From assembly GCA_018399935.1 (NCBI GenBank), contig JAGYNP010000047.1, forward strand, positions 1 through 16,923: a stretch of 16,923 nucleotides of DNA, in the 5' to 3' direction. Both the position numbers and the translations under genes were made by a program. The notes under the pieces are model-generated. The model saw only the letters and a list, made by a program, of their open reading frames with translations. It had not been told where the DNA came from and did no database searches. The DNA is from Candidatus Moraniibacteriota bacterium. GTDB taxonomy: Bacteria; Patescibacteriota; Minisyncoccia; Moranbacterales; DUUL01. Shown here piece after piece: positions 5,622 to 13,438 of this stretch (position 1 is the first letter of the stretch; the number at the start of each line of letters is the position of its first letter).

Positions 5622-7487
5622 ATGTCTAATAACAAAAACTTCTTTTTTGGTTTTTTGAAAAACCACACAAAGAGAAATAGTCTTTCTCAATATAAGCTAT
5701 TAAATGTTTTTAGCTTTAAAAAAAATATTTATCTGCTTAGGTTTAATAAAAATAAACTAGAGATTGTTAATTTAAAAAATCAAAAAAAACTAAAACTGGA
5801 AAATAAATGCGAATTTAAGAAAGCTTTTCAATGGAAAAATATTAGAATTTCAAAAATTGATAGCACTTCTTTACTTTTAAGTTTCAAAACAAAAATAGAT
5901 TCTAAATGGCAAGTTAAAAATTATTATTCAAATAATCTAATCCACTGGGAAAAAATAAATCTAGGAAAAAAATTTTTTAATCCTATTTTTATTGCTGAAA
6001 ATTATAAATATCAAAAAAATAATATTGGTTACTTTGAAAAAGAAAATAAATTTTATTATTGTAAAATTAAAAATCTTCTAGCTGAAAATAAAACTCGAGA
6101 GGTAGATTTAATTTTAAAATCAGACGAACTTAAAAATAAAAAATTAGTTTTAGCAGGAATTTTTAACCAAAAAAAGGTTCTATTTCTTTTTTATTATATT
6201 TACAAAAAAAACAATACAATTAATTTAAAAGTTATTATTTTAGACAAAGAAAACCCCTCTAAATTAACTTGGTCAGTCAAAGAAAAACTTTGGCAATCTT
6301 CTTCTTTTGATGAAAAATTTTATCCGATAGGAATTGTTAAAAATAATAAAAATTTTGATATTTATTGTAAAGATGAAAAAGAAAAAATTTATTATACCGA
6401 ACTTCCAACTATTCGATACCATTGTCAATTAAATTATTTCAAACAAATTAAAAAAATAGGAGATTACCAAAAAAGTAATCTACTTTTAAAAAAAAGTTCT
6501 AAAAATCCAATTCTTGAGCCTAGAAAAAATATTAATTGGGAAACTAACGGAACCTTTAATCCAGCTGCTATTTTTCTAAAAAATAAGATCCACTTGATTT
6601 ATAGAGCTGTCCGTAATGATCATATGTCAGTTTTTGGTTATGCCTCAAGTAAAAATGGTATTAAAATTGATGAAAGATCGAAAAAACCAATTTACACCCC
6701 TAGTGAATCTTTCGAATTCGTTAATGGTAATAAATTTTCCTTTAAATATCCCTACATGTCAGGAGGAGGTTGGGGTGGTTGTGAGGATCCTCGACTTTCA
6801 GTTATAGAAAATAAAATTTATATGACCTATACTGCTTTCAATGGTCATCAAGCTCCTGGAGTAGCAATTACTTCTATTAAAATTAATGCTTTTTTAGATA
6901 AAAAATGGAATTGGACTAAACCTAGACTAATCAGTGAACCAGGTAAAATTCAAAAAAACTGGGTTATTTTCCCAGAAAAAATAAATGGAAAATACGCTAT
7001 TCTTCATAGTATTTCGCCTAATATATCTATAGATTATTTTGATAATATCGACTCAAGAGAAATAACTATAAAAAGCAACTATTCTAGACATTCTAATAAT
7101 TTAAAATGGGAAAGTTATCTTAGAGGAGTGGCTTCTCCTCCGATTAAAACCGATAAAGGTTGGTTACTTTTTTATCATGCTATGGATCACCGAAACCCTA
7201 ATCAATACAAACTAGGAGCAATGCTTCTAAATTTAAAAAATCCCACTAAAATAATCCGTCGTTGTGATCATCCTATTTTAGAACCTCATGAACTATATGA
7301 AAACAATGGAAAACCAGGAGTGATTTATGTTTGCGGAGCAATTTTAAGAAATAAAAAACTCTATATTTATTATGGAGGAGCTGATAAAGTTAGCTGTATC
7401 GCTACCGTTAAGCTGGAAAAATTATTAAATTATTTAAATTCAAAACAAAATAATTGCTTAAAAAATATAAAATTAAGAAAAAATTAA
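5622..7487 (+). CDS. GH130-family glycoside phosphorylase with a divergent N-terminal half
   Basis: 621-aa protein. Residues about 290-605 form a GH130 five-bladed beta-propeller, the family of beta-mannoside phosphorylases and some hydrolases. Signature blocks in order: NPILEP (295-300), LIYRAV (325-330), GCEDPR (386-391), FPEKINGKY (450-458), SPPIKTDKGWLLFYH (505-519) and YYGGADKV (583-590). The Asp of the EDPR block lies in the conserved catalytic region of GH130, and H519 is in the block that helps bind phosphate in characterised phosphorylases. Residues 1-285 show no clear family; they are Lys/Asn/Ile/Phe-rich but contain propeller-like strings such as YYSNNLIHWEKINLGKK (101-117), so they may be a decayed second propeller. 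There is no signal peptide, so it is probably cytoplasmic. The next gene begins 7 nt after the stop, so the two form an operon. The substrate cannot be read from sequence. Confidence 0.85.
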   Translation: MSNNKNFFFGFLKNHTKRNSLSQYKLLNVFSFKKNIYLLRFNKNKLEIVNLKNQKKLKLENKCEFKKAFQWKNIRISKIDSTSLLLSFKTKIDSKWQVKNYYSNNLIHWEKINLGKKFFNPIFIAENYKYQKNNIGYFEKENKFYYCKIKNLLAENKTREVDLILKSDELKNKKLVLAGIFNQKKVLFLFYYIYKKNNTINLKVIILDKENPSKLTWSVKEKLWQSSSFDEKFYPIGIVKNNKNFDIYCKDEKEKIYYTELPTIRYHCQLNYFKQIKKIGDYQKSNLLLKKSSKNPILEPRKNINWETNGTFNPAAIFLKNKIHLIYRAVRNDHMSVFGYASSKNGIKIDERSKKPIYTPSESFEFVNGNKFSFKYPYMSGGGWGGCEDPRLSVIENKIYMTYTAFNGHQAPGVAITSIKINAFLDKKWNWTKPRLISEPGKIQKNWVIFPEKINGKYAILHSISPNISIDYFDNIDSREITIKSNYSRHSNNLKWESYLRGVASPPIKTDKGWLLFYHAMDHRNPNQYKLGAMLLNLKNPTKIIRRCDHPILEPHELYENNGKPGVIYVCGAILRNKKLYIYYGGADKVSCIATVKLEKLLNYLNSKQNNCLKNIKLRKN

Positions 7488-7493
7488 AAAACC

Positions 7494-9422
7494 ATGATAC
7501 CAAAACGTTATTATCACAACCCAATTTTAATGCCTTCAGAATTAAATAGTTGGGAAATTGAAGCAACTTTCAATGGTTGTCCGATAAAAGAAAAAAATAA
7601 TCAAATAAATATTTTTTATAGAGCTATTTCAGCTCCTCAAAATATCAGCAAGAACACTCTTCATTTATCATCAATTGGTCAAGCTACTAGCAAAGACAAT
7701 GGACTAAACTATGCTAATAGAAATTTATTAGTAAAACCTGAATTAAAGTGGGAAAAATACGGCTGTGAAGATCCTCGTGTAACAAAAATTGATGATACTT
7801 ATTATATTTTTTATACCGCCTTGTCCAAATTTCCTTTCGAAGCTGAAGGAATTAAAATTGGCTTAGCTAAAACAAAAGACTTAAAAAAAATAAAAAAATA
7901 CCCAGTAACCCATTTTAATTCAAAAGCAATGGCTCTTTTTCCAGAAAAAATAAATGGAAAATTTTGGGCAATTTTATCAGTTAATAGTGATCGACCTCCA
8001 ACTGAGATAGGTTTAGCTTGTTTTAATAAAGAAAAAGATATTTATTCAAAAAAATATTGGAATGATTGGTACAAAAATCGAGATAAAAAAAGATTAAATT
8101 TAGAGCTAAGCTCTAGTGACCATTTTGAAGTAGGTGCTCCACCAATAAAAACTGATGAAGGATGGCTTTTAATTTATTCTTATATTAGAAATTACTTTAT
8201 TTCAAACAAGAAAACTGTTTTTGAAATTAGAGCAGTTTTATTGGATTCAAAAAACCCTTTTAAAGTTATTGGTTATAGCAAATCACCTTTATTAATACCA
8301 GAAAAGGAATACGAAATCTATGGTCAAGTACCCGAAATAGTTTTTCCTTCAGGAGGTTATGTAGAAAATGACAAACTTCATGTTTTTTATGGTGGAGCGG
8401 ATACTGTTTGTTGTGGTGTAGAGTACGATTTAGATGAGGTTATAGATAATATTTTAGAAAGAAAAAATTCTGCTAAATTAGTTAAAAGATTTAAAAAAAA
8501 TCCAATTCTAGTACCTATTAAAGAAAATACTTGGGAAGCTCGAGCTGTTTTAAATCCAGGAGCTATCTACGAAGACAATAAAGTTCATCTTTTATATAGA
8601 GCTGAATCTTTTAATAATATTTCAGTTTTAGGTTACGCTTCCCTATCTGATGGATTTAATGTAAATGAAAGATTGAACAAACCGGTTTATATTCCCAGAA
8701 AGAAATTTGAATTAAATAATAAAGGTAAATTTTATGGTTGTGAAGACCCAAGACTAGTAAGAATAGAAGATAAAATTTATATGTTTTATACTGCTTTTAA
8801 CGGAATAAATCCCCCTAGAGTTGCTGTTTCTTGGATTAAAAGAAATGATTTTGTAGAAAAAAAATGGAATTGGTCAGAACCAAAGTTAATGACTTGTGAC
8901 AAATTTCCCAACAAAGATGCTTGCGTCTTTCCTGAAAAATTTAATGGAAAATACCTTTTTATTCACAGAATGAATGATTATGGCATAGATATTGCTTATA
9001 TTGATAGCATTGAAAATTTAGAAAAAAAAGTTTGCATAGAAAACAACTGGATAACTCCCAGAAAAAACAAGTGGGATAGTATTAAAATAGGTTTAAACGG
9101 ATCTCCTATAAAAACAAAAAAAGGTTGGTTGCTTTTTTATCATGGAATAGCTGAAGATGATCATTGTTATAGAACTGGAATGATTTTATGTGACTTAGAA
9201 GATCCAACTAAAATTTTAGCCAGAAGTGACGAACCAATCTTTGAACCAGAAAAAATTTATGAAAAAATTGGCAACGTTCCAAATGTAGTTTTTTCTAATG
9301 GTCATGTTTTAATTGATGATACTGTTTTTATTTATTATGGCGGAGCTGACAAAGTAACTGGTGTAGCTACTGCTAAATTAGATAAACTTCTAGAAGAAAT
9401 TGTTAAACAAAAAATAAATTAA
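7494..9422 (+). CDS. Tandem two-domain GH130 glycoside phosphorylase
   Basis: 642-aa protein made of two GH130 propellers. Domain 1 (about 1-322) has NPILMP (9-14), GCEDPR (90-95), FPEKINGK (149-156), GAPPIKTDEGWLLIYSY (214-230) and FYGGADTV (298-305). Domain 2 (about 332-642) has NPILVP (336-341), LLYRAE (366-371), GCEDPR (415-420), FPEKFNGKY (479-487) with IHR (490-492), SPIKTKKGWLLFYH (537-550) and YYGGADKV (614-621). In domain 1 the His of the LLFYH block is S229 and the HR after FPEK is also lost, so that domain may have lost phosphate binding, turned to hydrolysis, or become structural. Domain 2 is intact. There is no signal peptide. It is translated just after the upstream GH130 gene. 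Possible roles are breakdown of beta-mannosides or related host or biomass glycans inside the cell; no transporter is adjacent. Confidence 0.88.
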   Translation: MIPKRYYHNPILMPSELNSWEIEATFNGCPIKEKNNQINIFYRAISAPQNISKNTLHLSSIGQATSKDNGLNYANRNLLVKPELKWEKYGCEDPRVTKIDDTYYIFYTALSKFPFEAEGIKIGLAKTKDLKKIKKYPVTHFNSKAMALFPEKINGKFWAILSVNSDRPPTEIGLACFNKEKDIYSKKYWNDWYKNRDKKRLNLELSSSDHFEVGAPPIKTDEGWLLIYSYIRNYFISNKKTVFEIRAVLLDSKNPFKVIGYSKSPLLIPEKEYEIYGQVPEIVFPSGGYVENDKLHVFYGGADTVCCGVEYDLDEVIDNILERKNSAKLVKRFKKNPILVPIKENTWEARAVLNPGAIYEDNKVHLLYRAESFNNISVLGYASLSDGFNVNERLNKPVYIPRKKFELNNKGKFYGCEDPRLVRIEDKIYMFYTAFNGINPPRVAVSWIKRNDFVEKKWNWSEPKLMTCDKFPNKDACVFPEKFNGKYLFIHRMNDYGIDIAYIDSIENLEKKVCIENNWITPRKNKWDSIKIGLNGSPIKTKKGWLLFYHGIAEDDHCYRTGMILCDLEDPTKILARSDEPIFEPEKIYEKIGNVPNVVFSNGHVLIDDTVFIYYGGADKVTGVATAKLDKLLEEIVKQKIN

Positions 9423-9668
9423 ATTAAAAAATATTTTTATTCAATCTTCAAAAATACGGAAAATTTTAATTTCTAGTGTAAAATGTTAGTGACTTTTTCC
9501 ACTCTAAATATTTCAAAATTTCAATAACTATTATTAATAATGGCCTATTTTTATTTTACTATGCTAAGAAAAGCTAGTTATCATAAAAAATATTTAAAAT
9601 TTTTAATTATCAATGGCTATTTCTATTTTTTTTTATTCAGCAAAAGTAGACTGAACTTTCTAATTTAT
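9423..9668. other. Intergenic AT-rich stretch left of element II
   Basis: No coding signal is visible in either strand. AAAAAATATTTTT near 9428-9438, just past the GH130 stop, could act as a weak terminator. A loose direct repeat is present: AATGGCCTATTTTTATTTT (about 9539-9557) and CAATGGCTATTTCTATTTTT (about 9611-9630). Together with element II and the ychF promoter region it accounts for the 488-nt gap. Confidence 0.5.
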
Positions 9669-9829
9669 AGGACTGTTTCCAAGCACAGTTTTGTTACGAA
9701 AAATTAGAATTTAAAGTAAATTTTACAAACAATTTTTGAAGCTTTAGTCTTATTTAAGGTAAAAAAATTTTTGTAGAATTTAACCAAAATTATAATTTTA
9801 CAGTAAAAAGAATTTTTGGAAACAGTCCC
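9669..9829. mobile_element. MITE-like element II with TTTAT target-site duplication
   Basis: A 161-bp non-coding element. Its ends are perfect 13-bp inverted repeats, GGACTGTTTCCAA (9670-9682) and TTGGAAACAGTCC (9816-9828). The symmetry continues inward: AAATTAGAATTTAAAGTAAA in the left arm matches the reverse complement of the right arm (AAATTATAATTTTGGTTAAA) well, so most of the element folds as one long hairpin. TTTAT flanks it directly on both sides (9664-9668 and 9830-9834), as expected of a 5-bp target-site duplication. No transposase is encoded, so mobilisation in trans by an IS with matching ends is inferred. The IS family is not assigned. Confidence 0.75.
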
Positions 9830-9854
9830 TTTATAGACTTTCTAACTCACTCCA

Positions 9855-9883
9855 TTGCCTTTTTACTAAATCTATATTATCCT
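9855..9883 (+). promoter_or_regulatory. Possible ychF promoter
   Basis: TTGCCT (9855-9860), the same -35 hexamer as at the GH130 promoter, is followed after 17 bp by TATCCT (9878-9883). An overlapping TATTAT (9875-9880) is a better -10 but at 14-bp spacing. The start codon is 27 nt downstream. The signal is weak. Confidence 0.35.
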
Positions 9884-9910
9884 GAAAAGGTTAAAAAATC
9901 ACAAAATACT

Positions 9911-10972
9911 ATGAAAATTGGAATTGTTGGCTTACCAAATGTTGGAAAATCAACTTTATTTAAAGCCCTAACTAAAATTCAAGTCGATATCAACAACTAT
10001 CCCTTCTGCACTATTGAACCCAACACTGGAATAGTCGAAGTTCTTGACACTAGAATTGACAAACTAGCTAAGCTTTCAAGCTCCAAGAAAAAAATCTATT
10101 CCACTATTGAATTTGTTGATATTGCTGGTTTAGTGGAAGGCGCTTCAGAAGGCCAAGGTCTTGGAAATAAATTTCTTCATAATATCAGGGAGGTTGATGC
10201 CATTGCTCAAGTAGTAAGACTATTTAAAAACGACAACATCACCCATGTCAAAGAAAGAATCAATCCCAAAGAAGATATTGAAATAATAAACACTGAATTA
10301 ATTCTAACCGATTTGGAAACTGTCAAAAATAGAATTGAAAAACTTTCAAAACAAACCAAAACTGGCGATAAGAAAGCTTTAAAAATTTTAGCAATAACTA
10401 AAAAATTAGAAGAATCTTTAAACAGCAATAATTTGGATTTTGTTCAAAACTTTGTCAATTCTTTAGGTGAAGACTTTAATTTGATTAAAGATCTCTGTCT
10501 TCTTTCTTTTAAACCAATTTTATATGTATTCAACTCAAGTCAACCCGAAAAAATTAAAATCGAATTGAAAAAATTCAACTTGAATAAATTTAAAAACTGG
10601 GTAGCCATTGATATTAAAACTGAAGAAGAACTTTTAGATTTAAATGATCAAGAGAAAATAGAACTTGAACTAAAATCTGAATTAAACGAGTTAGTCAAAA
10701 AGAGTTACCAACTTCTTAATTTAATAACTTTCCTAACAACCGGAAAAGCAGAAACTCGAGCTTGGCAAACACCTTTAAATTCAACCGCTCCCGAGGCTGG
10801 TAAGGTTATTCATTCCGATTTTCAAGAGAAATTTATCAAAGCCGAAATAATAAGTTACGAAAAATTAATTAAAGCTAACTCCAAAACTAAATCTCGTGAC
10901 CTCGGCTGGCTTCAAACAGTTGGAAAAGATTATATAGTTCAAGATGGAGATGTTATAGAATTTAAAATTTAA
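9911..10972 (+). CDS. ychF: Ribosome-binding GTPase/ATPase YchF
   Basis: 353-aa YchF/OLA1-family P-loop NTPase (Obg clade), a ribosome-associated protein linked to stress responses and translation. The P-loop is GLPNVGKST (7-15), switch II is DIAGLVEGAS (70-79), and a helical insert spans about 120-190. The TGS domain is at the C-terminus, with TGKAETRAW, GKVIHSDFQEKFIKAE and the terminal GKDYIVQDGDVIEFKI. Length is near the usual 360. The family's base-specificity motif NxxE, which lets YchF accept ATP as well as GTP, reads N208-S-S-Q211 here. The ATG start makes the standard MKIGIVGLPN N-terminus; there is no Shine-Dalgarno sequence. It is monocistronic: element II lies upstream and a strong terminator downstream. 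Confidence 0.97.
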   Translation: MKIGIVGLPNVGKSTLFKALTKIQVDINNYPFCTIEPNTGIVEVLDTRIDKLAKLSSSKKKIYSTIEFVDIAGLVEGASEGQGLGNKFLHNIREVDAIAQVVRLFKNDNITHVKERINPKEDIEIINTELILTDLETVKNRIEKLSKQTKTGDKKALKILAITKKLEESLNSNNLDFVQNFVNSLGEDFNLIKDLCLLSFKPILYVFNSSQPEKIKIELKKFNLNKFKNWVAIDIKTEEELLDLNDQEKIELELKSELNELVKKSYQLLNLITFLTTGKAETRAWQTPLNSTAPEAGKVIHSDFQEKFIKAEIISYEKLIKANSKTKSRDLGWLQTVGKDYIVQDGDVIEFKI

Positions 10973-11002
10973 ATTTTCTAAAAAATAAAAATTAATTCCT
11001 AC

Positions 11003-11030
11003 AAAAAAACCCGACTAATCGGGTTTTTTA
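11003..11030. terminator. Bidirectional rho-independent terminator
   Basis: CCCGA (11010-11014) and TCGGG (11019-11023) form a stem around CTAA. An A-run precedes it and TTTTTT follows. It serves ychF on the plus strand and, by symmetry (T-run on the other strand), the convergent DsbA-like gene. Confidence 0.9.
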
Positions 11031-11056
11031 TTTTTACAATATTTTTAAAAAAATAC

Positions 11057-12112
11057 TTATTCTGAACAATCAACTTCACCCGCAGAAGCTGCGACTCCTT
11101 CACCAAAACCAGGGGCTGGAATGGTTGAAGATAAATCTTGCTGACATTCAGAAGGAACCTCTGTAAAACTATTACAAATAGTAGCCAAAAGACTTTTGGA
11201 ATCTCGCCCAGAGCTAGCTTCTACTCCATTTACAATTAAAGTTGGAGATCCTTTTATGCCATACTTTTCATTTTCCTCTTTTTGAATATCAAAAGGAGGA
11301 AATTGTCCTTTCCAACTTTCTTTATCATTATATTTAGCTGTAATTTCATATTCATTATCAGTAGTCTCTACACATTGATTAATTTTATTTTTATTAAAAC
11401 CAGAACTAGCTAAACATTTATCAGAATCGTTTTCAACTAAAAAACACTCTAAGTATTGATAATATTTATCTTGATTAGTTTCATTCATACAATACTGAAC
11501 CAAATTCTCATCAATTTCTTCTTTTTCATGCATAGCATAATTAACAAATTTAAAGTCAAAATCTATCTTATCTTTGAGTAATTCAACTACTGGTAAAAGA
11601 CCTTTTTGAACCTGAGTCCCATAAGGACAATAACTCATAATAAAAGCCTCTACCAAGGGCTTATCCTGTTTAGGAATTTCTTTTTGAGCAACTTGATCTC
11701 CTTCAACCATAGCTTTAGTTTGCTCTTCAATTTCAGCAATATTCATCGATTGAGGAAAAAACTCTTCCCCGTTTTTACTTACATAAGATTCTACTTCCTG
11801 TTCTCCAATTAAAAGTGTTACTTTATACAAACCTTCTTCTTCTGATAATTCTTTAATTTTAACTTCTGTTTCAGGTGGAACTAAATTTTCTTCAACAAAA
11901 GTTTTAGTTTTTGATTTCGCCTCTTCTAATGTCAAGTAGCTTCTTTTCTCTTTATTAAAAAAATCTTGTTGCCCAGCAAAAAATCCTATAGAAAAAAATA
12001 AACCTATGGCCAAAATTATATTAGCTACTTTATTTTTATTTATTTTATTTTCTTTATTTCCCTTATTGTTCTTTTTTCCCTCCTCTTTTTTTTTGTCTTT
12101 CTTTTCGTCCAT
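11057..12112 (-). CDS. Membrane-anchored DsbA-like thioredoxin-fold protein
   Basis: 351-aa protein. A Lys-rich cytoplasmic start (1-27) is followed by one membrane segment (about 28-48, VANIILAIGLFFSIGFFAG), a small domain (about 58-120, LTLEEAKSKTK..GLYKVTLLIG..SYVSKNGE) and a DsbA/GILT-like thioredoxin domain (about 150-320). The active-site region is IMSYCPYGTQVQKGLLPV (158-175): C162 has no CxxC partner, as G165 takes that place. The cis-proline loop is KGSPTLIVNG (287-296). Further cysteines (C208, C223, C233, C247, C313, C323) may form structural or resolving disulfides. This MSYCPYG architecture recurs in CPR bacteria and some archaea. It is expected to face the outside and handle thiols of exported proteins; oxidase versus isomerase is undecided. 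It is convergent with ychF, sharing a terminator. Confidence 0.85.
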   Translation of the reverse strand: MDEKKDKKKEEGKKNNKGNKENKINKNKVANIILAIGLFFSIGFFAGQQDFFNKEKRSYLTLEEAKSKTKTFVEENLVPPETEVKIKELSEEEGLYKVTLLIGEQEVESYVSKNGEEFFPQSMNIAEIEEQTKAMVEGDQVAQKEIPKQDKPLVEAFIMSYCPYGTQVQKGLLPVVELLKDKIDFDFKFVNYAMHEKEEIDENLVQYCMNETNQDKYYQYLECFLVENDSDKCLASSGFNKNKINQCVETTDNEYEITAKYNDKESWKGQFPPFDIQKEENEKYGIKGSPTLIVNGVEASSGRDSKSLLATICNSFTEVPSECQQDLSSTIPAPGFGEGVAASAGEVDCSE

Positions 12113-12193
12113 TTTTTTTATTAATGTTTATAATTACTTTCAAATATTAAATTTAATATTAAGTACTAAAATAATTTTTGTCAATAAAGATTG

Positions 12194-12265
12194 TCTCCTC
12201 GGAAGGAATCGAACCTTCATTCTCGGCTTAGAAGGCCGATGTTCTATCCGTTGAACTACGAGGAG
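12194..12265 (-). tRNA. tRNA-Arg (anticodon UCU)
   Basis: A 72-nt cloverleaf. The acceptor stem CTCCTCG/CGAGGAG is perfect (12259-12265 with 12195-12201) and the discriminator is A. The D arm is GTTC..GAAC, the anticodon stem TCGGC/GCCGA with loop CTTCTAA, the variable loop GAAT, and the T arm GAAGG-TTCGATT-CCTTC. The anticodon TCT (12232-12230) reads AGA/AGG, the codons favoured in this AT-rich sequence. CCA is not encoded (CAA follows), so it must be added by CCA transferase. It stands alone between the pilus cluster and the DsbA-like gene. Confidence 0.95.
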
Positions 12266-12451
12266 TACTTAGATAAAAACTACTCCCAAATAACCTTTCT
12301 CAAAATAATCAATCTTTTTCTTATTTATTTTTTTTGTTAAACCCACTTTTATTAGAACAAAGTATTATTTTTAACAACTAAAATATTTTTTAAAAAAGAT
12401 GTTTAACTTATAAGAAACTAGATAAATTAAATAACACCTTCTAAAAGTAAC

Positions 12452-12478
12452 AAAAAAAATCAATAAAGTCAATTGATT
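12452..12478 (-). terminator. Probable terminator of the pilus cluster
   Basis: On the minus strand AATCAAT (12478-12472), loop TGACTTT and ATTGATT (12464-12458) form a 7-bp stem followed by TTTTTT (12457-12452). The stem is weak (one G-C pair) and overlaps the stop codon of the last pil-cluster gene, but the U-tract is strong. The remaining ~190 nt up to the tRNA show nothing else convincing. Confidence 0.5.
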
Positions 12479-12855
12479 AAATCAGAATTAAAATTTTTTT
12501 CTTCAAAATCATCCTCATTTTTTAATGGAATTAAAATATTTGCATCCGAGGGTTTAAAATACTTTCTACCCTCTTTTAAATTACTTATTGGATTATTAAA
12601 TCTTTCTATTTTTTTTTCTAGTTCTTGATTATTTTTCTTAATCTCTTTCATTTTTCTTTGATAATCCTTTTCAGTATTTTCAATATTCAATAAGGCGCTT
12701 TCACTAGAACGAGGAGCCAAGATACAATCATTCCATATAATAACGGCCGAAACCAAAACAATCAAAAAAATAAAGACTGTAATCACCCAGCTTTTTTCCT
12801 GAACAATAACCATCCCCTCTTCAATTTTATTTTTTAATTTAAAATTAAATTTCAT
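12469..12855 (-). CDS. Small membrane protein of the pilus operon, unknown function
   Basis: 128 aa with one membrane segment (about 23-42, WVITVFIFLIVLVSAVIIW), a charged coiled-coil stretch (about 58-90, ENTEKDYQRKMKEIKKNNQELEKKIERF) and a disordered acidic tail. I do not recognise a named family. It starts 4 nt after the pilO stop, so it is almost certainly co-translated with pilMNO. In outer-membrane bacteria this slot holds pilP; here there is no lipobox and no PilP-like fold, which fits a cell without an outer membrane. Topology (short N-terminus in, coiled coil out) matches PilN and PilO, so an extra subunit of the inner-membrane platform is the simplest inference. The stop codon is TGA inside a terminator stem. 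Confidence 0.75.
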   Translation of the reverse strand: MKFNFKLKNKIEEGMVIVQEKSWVITVFIFLIVLVSAVIIWNDCILAPRSSESALLNIENTEKDYQRKMKEIKKNNQELEKKIERFNNPISNLKEGRKYFKPSDANILIPLKNEDDFEEKNFNSDLIN

Positions 12856-12859
12856 ATTT

Positions 12860-13420
12860 TCAATTAAATGAAATAATTATTTCGCTTTCCGTTTCTGGAA
12901 TATCTTCTAAAACTGAAATATTTTCCATATTTTTAATTTTTGAATTATCAAAATTTTCAATTTTAAAACTATTTATTTCAATTGGATATTTAAATTTTTG
13001 TAATTGATAGAAAAATCTCATAAAATCTTGATACTCACCAGTTAAATTGAGTTTTAAACTAACTTCATTATCCTTTTTTTTATCAGAAACTAAGTTACCG
13101 TAAGTTTCTATTGTTAATTTTAGATTTTGCTCCAAAGCAATCTTCTCTAAATTCTCAATTAATTTCAATTTACTGTCCTCATTAATTATTAAATCCTCAC
13201 TAAGAAATATTTTTTCTTTCAAATAATTTAAATCTTCTTTATATCTTTCAACATTTTCTTTATCTCTTTTAAATGTTAACTTTCTTTCTTCTAATAAATC
13301 TTTCTCTTTGTAAACTTTTTTAACCAAAGGTAATACAACAAAAAAAATCAAGCTAAAACAAACAATCAAAATTGATATTAAAATTATAAAAGTCTTTTTT
13401 TTACTTAATTGATAATTCAT
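12860..13420 (-). CDS. pilO: Type IV pilus assembly protein PilO-like
   Basis: 186-aa bitopic protein. A cytoplasmic N-terminus of about 10 residues precedes a membrane segment (about 11-34, FIILISILIVCFSLIFFVVLPLV). A coiled coil follows (about 35-75, KKVYKEKDLLEERKLTFKRDKENVERYKEDLNYLKEKI), then a compact alpha/beta domain with LIENLEKIALEQNLKLTIE and FMRFFYQLQKFKYPIEINSFKIEN, the ferredoxin-like core of PilO/GspM proteins. PilO pairs with PilN to connect the PilM ring to the pilus base. It sits 18 nt after pilN. The family assignment rests on size, architecture and gene order, as PilO sequences are weakly conserved. The stop is TGA. Confidence 0.85.
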   Translation of the reverse strand: MNYQLSKKKTFIILISILIVCFSLIFFVVLPLVKKVYKEKDLLEERKLTFKRDKENVERYKEDLNYLKEKIFLSEDLIINEDSKLKLIENLEKIALEQNLKLTIETYGNLVSDKKKDNEVSLKLNLTGEYQDFMRFFYQLQKFKYPIEINSFKIENFDNSKIKNMENISVLEDIPETESEIIISFN

Positions 13421-13438
13421 TTATTTATTTTATCCAGA

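Noticed and set aside
12469..13420. UGA recoding (code 25, Gracilibacteria/Absconditabacteria), as three genes end in TGA
   Set aside because: SecA, YchF and the GH130 proteins have no internal TGA codons over thousands of bases, and readthrough of the TGA stops would add only a few residues.
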